Assembly: GCA_020846815.1 (NCBI GenBank)
Contig: JADLDF010000166.1
Span: forward strand, 1-16,379
From: Gammaproteobacteria bacterium
GTDB taxonomy: Bacteria > Pseudomonadota > Gammaproteobacteria > Steroidobacterales > Steroidobacteraceae
Length of the DNA: 16,379 nucleotides
Reading direction: 5' to 3'
Every line of letters starts with the position of its first letter. Within the stretch, counting starts at the first letter, position 1. A model generated the notes under the pieces. That model was not told where the DNA came from and did not search any database. It was given only the letters and a program-made list of their open reading frames with translations. Positions 15,440-16,379 of this stretch are shown piece by piece. Position numbers and translations under genes: made by a program.

Positions 15440-15449
15440 AGCGCGGTCC

Positions 15450-15938
15450 TCAGGCTTCGGCGGCGACGAATCGCGAGGTCGCGTCGCCGGCGACCTGGCC
15501 CTGGCGACCATAGACGCGCGGGCCGGGACGCTGGCCGGTCAGTACCTCCAGCATGCCTTCGACGCGCTTCATGCGCGCGCTGACCAGCGCGCCGTTGCGG
15601 TCGTTGAGCTCGCGGCAGCGGCGTGCGGCCTCGGCACAGGACTGCCAGCGGGTCCGCAGCCGGTCGTCGCCGTCGCAGCTGCGCAGCACGGCGTCGAGTC
15701 CGGCGTTGTCGGGGCTCTGGCCGAGCATGCGCAGCAGGCCGCGGCGTTCGTCCTGGATCCGCAGCAGCTCGCCGATGCGCAGCTGACGGGCATTGCAGGC
15801 TTCTTCGAGCGCCTCGGCGCTGTCGTTGCGCACGAGCTGCCCGTGCTCGCGGTTCAACAGGCCCTCGAGATCGGCGAGCGCGCGGCTCTCGGCGTCGATC
15901 AGCGCGGCGAGCTGCTCGCGTATCAGGCTCAGGTCCAC
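15450..15938 (-). CDS. flgN: FlgN-like flagellar export chaperone
   Basis: A 162-residue, mostly helical protein matching FlgN, the cytoplasmic chaperone that holds the hook-filament junction proteins FlgK and FlgL for type III export. The N-terminal helices (residues 1-65), with LIREQLAALIDAESRALADLE-type heptads and LLNREH, and the later AARRCRELNDRNGALVSARM helix (104-123) are characteristic. In FlgN proteins the RELN-NG segment precedes the FlgK/FlgL-binding end. The length is typical (140-160). Translation starts at GTG 15938, 4 bp after the flgM stop, with a weak GAGAAG inside the end of flgM, so it is probably coupled. Sequence conservation in FlgN is low, so the assignment leans on the flgM neighbour. 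Confidence 0.85.
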   Translation of the reverse strand: MDLSLIREQLAALIDAESRALADLEGLLNREHGQLVRNDSAEALEEACNARQLRIGELLRIQDERRGLLRMLGQSPDNAGLDAVLRSCDGDDRLRTRWQSCAEAARRCRELNDRNGALVSARMKRVEGMLEVLTGQRPGPRVYGRQGQVAGDATSRFVAAEA

Positions 15939-15942
15939 GGTG

Positions 15943-16269
15943 TCACTTCTCGGCGCCGCCGGCCTGCGACAGCTCGTAGTCCATGTGGATCAGCTTGTCC
16001 GCGATCCTGTGCGCATCGACCTGGTAGCGGCCCTGCTCGATCGCGAGCGAAGTCGCGGCGACCTTTGCCTCGTCGACGACGGGCAGGGTCGCGATCGTCT
16101 TCTCGAGCGTCGCGAGCTGGCGCGCACCATCGGTGATGCTGACGTCGGCATGACCGGCGGCGGCACCGGCCTGATCGTCGCCGCCCGCCACCTCGCGTGT
16201 GCGCGACACCGGCTGGCCGCTGCCCACGCTGACGGGGCGCACATCCACGCCGTTGATCTTGGTGTTCAT
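15943..16269 (-). CDS. flgM: FlgM anti-sigma-28 factor
   Basis: A 108-residue protein. FlgM binds FliA (sigma-28), blocks late flagellar gene expression and is exported once the hook is finished. The N-terminus opens MNTKINGVD, followed by a low-complexity, disordered segment (13-45). The C-terminal sigma-binding helices include VDEAKVAATSLAIEQGRYQV (65-84) and DAHRIADKLIHMD (85-97), which match the family's I..G.Y.vD..riA.kl pattern. The length is typical (about 100). The ATG at 16269 follows a purine-rich GGTAGAGG and lies 27 nt from the end of a sigma-28 -10 box. flgA would normally lie just beyond the right edge. Confidence 0.92.
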   Translation of the reverse strand: MNTKINGVDVRPVSVGSGQPVSRTREVAGGDDQAGAAAGHADVSITDGARQLATLEKTIATLPVVDEAKVAATSLAIEQGRYQVDAHRIADKLIHMDYELSQAGGAEK

Positions 16270-16295
16270 GGTCTGAACCTCTACCTGCTGACAGG

Positions 16296-16322
16296 CTATC
16301 GGCAGTTCCTGGAAGAACCTTA
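16296..16322 (-). promoter_or_regulatory. Sigma-28 (FliA) promoter of flgM-flgN
   Basis: On the minus strand, TAAGGTTC (16322-16315) and GCCGATAG (16303-16296) are separated by exactly 11 bp. The FliA consensus is TAAAGTTT-N11-GCCGATAA, so 6 of 8 and 7 of 8 bases match with correct spacing. Transcription would begin near 16289, about 20 nt before the flgM ATG. This places the anti-sigma factor under its own target, the usual feedback loop. Confidence 0.8.
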
Positions 16323-16379
16323 GCGCCGCGGCCGAAAACTTTCGCGCGGCCTCACGGGTCCACCCGGACTCTGCCCGAG

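Noticed and set aside
16325..16350. GCCGCG/CGCGGC inverted repeat upstream of the flgM promoter.
   Set aside because: It has short arms and a long 14-nt loop near the window edge. It could be a flgA-side element, but there is nothing else to support it.

Overview
The window is a stretch of bacterial chromosome of high GC content. By eye most of it is near 70% GC, with a clear dip between about 3.7 and 6.9 kb. A TonB-dependent outer-membrane receptor with a signal peptide shows that the organism is Gram-negative. The flgM-flgN pair behind a sigma-28-type promoter shows that it is flagellated. The gene content fits a proteobacterium, perhaps a gammaproteobacterium of the Nevskiales/Steroidobacterales kind; that placement is inference with low confidence.

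Region 1 (24-3339, + strand) is a tight three-gene operon: an HMG-CoA-lyase-family enzyme, a class III (CaiB/BaiF) CoA-transferase, and glutaryl-CoA dehydrogenase, with gaps of 3 and 4 bp. The last two would activate glutarate to glutaryl-CoA and oxidise it to crotonyl-CoA. The lyase implies that a 3-hydroxy-3-methylglutaryl-type CoA ester is also handled here.

Region 2 (about 3.43-7.6 kb) looks like an accessory insertion. It opens with the 3' half of a GNAT acetyltransferase gene on the - strand, cut off near 3725. A lower-GC transcription unit follows: an AT-rich candidate promoter, a TonB-dependent receptor, and a small antibiotic-biosynthesis-monooxygenase (ABM) domain protein. It closes with a frameshifted remnant of an IS91-family transposase and a gene-free tail holding a hairpin and a short ISCR-oriIS-like sequence. 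The receptor plus ABM enzyme may be cargo moved by the IS91-type element.

Region 3 (7848-13.64 kb) returns to high GC. A D-lactate-dehydrogenase-type FAD oxidase (- strand) is divergent from a CysQ-like bisphosphate nucleotidase (+). Next is a 729-residue protein with a degenerate kinase-like fold, a long Ala/Pro linker, one membrane segment and C-terminal TPR-like repeats. A convergent tandem universal stress protein follows.

Region 4 (13.82-16.38 kb) has a second, different GlcD-type FAD oxidase (+), convergent with flgN and flgM (-). A sigma-28 promoter lies just upstream of flgM near the window edge.

The strongest candidates for something little described are the membrane-anchored pseudokinase-TPR protein (10411-12600) and the IS91-bordered receptor/monooxygenase island. 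I see no CRISPR array, tRNA, rRNA, or recognisable defence or toxin-antitoxin system.
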